Assembly: GCF_900107545.1 (NCBI RefSeq)
Contig: NZ_FNQZ01000005.1
Span: forward strand, 62,001 to 126,000
DNA length: 64,000 nt
From: Pseudobutyrivibrio sp. ACV-2
GTDB lineage: Bacteria > Bacillota > Clostridia > Lachnospirales > Lachnospiraceae
Direction: 5' to 3'
Shown here: positions 63,091-64,000 of the stretch, in pieces
Numbering within the stretch: position 1 is the first letter of the stretch
How the letters are laid out: each line of letters begins with the position of its first letter
The notes under the pieces: model-generated
Seen by the model: only the letters and a program-made list of their open reading frames with translations
Told to the model about the DNA's origin: nothing
The model's database searches: none
Program-made: the position numbers and the translations under genes

Positions 63091-64000
63091 ATTCTGCTGC
63101 CTCCTTCTTCATTCTCTCTAATCTTTCCTTCAACTCCTTAGGCATCTCAACCTTTGGAGCGCGCTCATCCAACAGCCAGGTTGCTGCATAATGAGTCTCT
63201 GTTACCTTAAACATTGGTGGATCAAGCTTGTCATCAATGTTAAGGGCATACTGATTTCTAGGTGCAAAAGCATCTCCAGGCTTCTCATTCAAAAGATTTG
63301 GTGGTGAACCAGGAATTGTGTAAAGTCTTGGATCATCAGTATTCAAATCTGGCATTGCAGAAAGAAGTCCCCAGGTATATGGATGACGTGGGTCATAGAA
63401 AATCTCGTTAATCTTGCCCTTCTCCACAATCTTGCCAGCGTACATAACGTTAACGTAATCAGCCACCTTTGCAACAACGCCCAGGTCATGTGTGATGTAG
63501 ATAACTGAAATTCCACGCTCGTTCTGAACCTTCTTGATAAGTTCAATAATCTTTGCCTGAATTGTAACATCAAGGGCTGTGGTTGGCTCATCGCAGATAA
63601 GCAAATCAGGGTCACAGGAAAGTGCGATGGCGATAACCACACGCTGTCTCATACCACCTGAAAGTTGATGTGGATACTGCTTCATTCTCTTTTCAGCATC
63701 CTGAATTCCAACCTCTTTCAATAGAGAAATAGACTTCTGTCTAGCCTCCTCCTTTGACATTTTAAAATGCCATAAGAGACCTTCCATCAGCTGCTTGCCG
63801 ATGGTCATAGTAGGGTCTAAGGATGTCATTGGATCCTGGAAAACCATGGCAATTCTTTTACCATTGATATGCTTTCTAATCCATCTCTTATCCTTTTTAA
63901 GGATATCTACAATCTGCTTACCCTCAGCATTTTCATATTTAAACTCGATAGTTCCAGAGTTTACTGTTGCATTTTTTGCGAGAATTCCCATAGCAGCTTT
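63074..64000 (-). CDS. oppD: Oligopeptide ABC transporter ATP-binding protein, OppD-type, cut by window edge
   Basis: About 309 residues are visible; the N terminus with Walker A lies beyond the right edge, since the frame stays open to base 64000. Visible are the Q-loop region IAMVFQDPMTSLDPTMTIGKQLMEG, signature LSGGMRQRVVIAIALSCDP, Walker B LLICDEPTTALD and the HPYTWGLLSAMPDL tail that marks OppD/DppD proteins. Permease and binding-protein genes are expected to the right. Confidence 0.93.
   Translation of the reverse strand, partial: KAAMGILAKNATVNSGTIEFKYENAEGKQIVDILKKDKRWIRKHINGKRIAMVFQDPMTSLDPTMTIGKQLMEGLLWHFKMSKEEARQKSISLLKEVGIQDAEKRMKQYPHQLSGGMRQRVVIAIALSCDPDLLICDEPTTALDVTIQAKIIELIKKVQNERGISVIYITHDLGVVAKVADYVNVMYAGKIVEKGKINEIFYDPRHPYTWGLLSAMPDLNTDDPRLYTIPGSPPNLLNEKPGDAFAPRNQYALNIDDKLDPPMFKVTETHYAATWLLDERAPKVEMPKELKERLERMKKEAAEYGSEL

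Overview
The window is low-to-moderate GC DNA with strong GGAGG-type ribosome binding sites. It carries pyruvate formate-lyase, a class 1B dihydroorotate dehydrogenase (PyrD plus PyrK), LL-diaminopimelate aminotransferase, a RelQ-type alarmone synthase and a D-alanylation-like operon. This combination, and the dispersed hairpin repeats near 42.9, 45.2 and 46.9 kb, suggest an anaerobic gut or rumen Lachnospiraceae, most like Butyrivibrio/Pseudobutyrivibrio. That placement is by eye and was not tested by a search. No rRNA, tRNA, CRISPR array or transposase was seen.

Region 1 (1-18.5 kb) is accessory. After a cut phosphonate-type transporter (phnC, phnD) comes a run of minus-strand genes. In transcription order they are: an iron-sulfur protein fused to a glutamate-synthase-like flavodomain, a NuoF-like iron-sulfur protein, a fumarate-reductase-like flavoprotein, the small and large subunits of a C-glycoside-deglycosidase-type complex, an AraC regulator fused to a GH39-like domain, and a Gfo/Idh/MocA sugar oxidoreductase. 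Together these read as a glycoside oxidation/elimination pathway with an attached reductive electron-transfer module. A plus-strand trio (undecaprenol/diacylglycerol kinase, a phasin-like protein, a UbiB kinase) interrupts the run. A flavodoxin-type reductase, a GPH-family sugar transporter and a LysR regulator follow.

Region 2 (18.6-26.1 kb) holds pflB and pflA. About 4.2 kb upstream of pflB lies a second copy of its promoter, leader and first ~33 codons. A surface protein whose tail runs antisense through that copy, and a chemoreceptor, lie between the two copies.

Region 3 (26.1-49.2 kb) is mostly housekeeping on the minus strand: alarmone synthase, dapL, a eukaryote-type hisA, aminopeptidase, MecA, pyrD-pyrK-pyrF-pyrC, dtd, a dlt-like operon, a racemase, a transglutaminase-like protein, a HerA-like ATPase, an MgtC-like protein and a transporter. 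Several gaps hold long inverted repeats that share a conserved loop but have different, compensated stems.

Region 4 (49.3-62.1 kb) is a second accessory cluster. It encodes an amino-acid ABC transporter, a glutamine-amidotransferase-like hydrolase, a Rid protein, a four-subunit amine/imino-acid dehydrogenase, a LysR regulator, an APC permease, an ornithine-cyclodeaminase-family protein, an EamA transporter and two divergent cytidylate-kinase-like proteins. It looks built for uptake and oxidation of an amine or amino acid through imine intermediates. The window ends in an oligopeptide-type ABC ATPase pair (OppF and a cut OppD).

Several genes in the accessory clusters have an intrinsic terminator immediately upstream of their ribosome binding site. 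This suggests attenuation as a common control.
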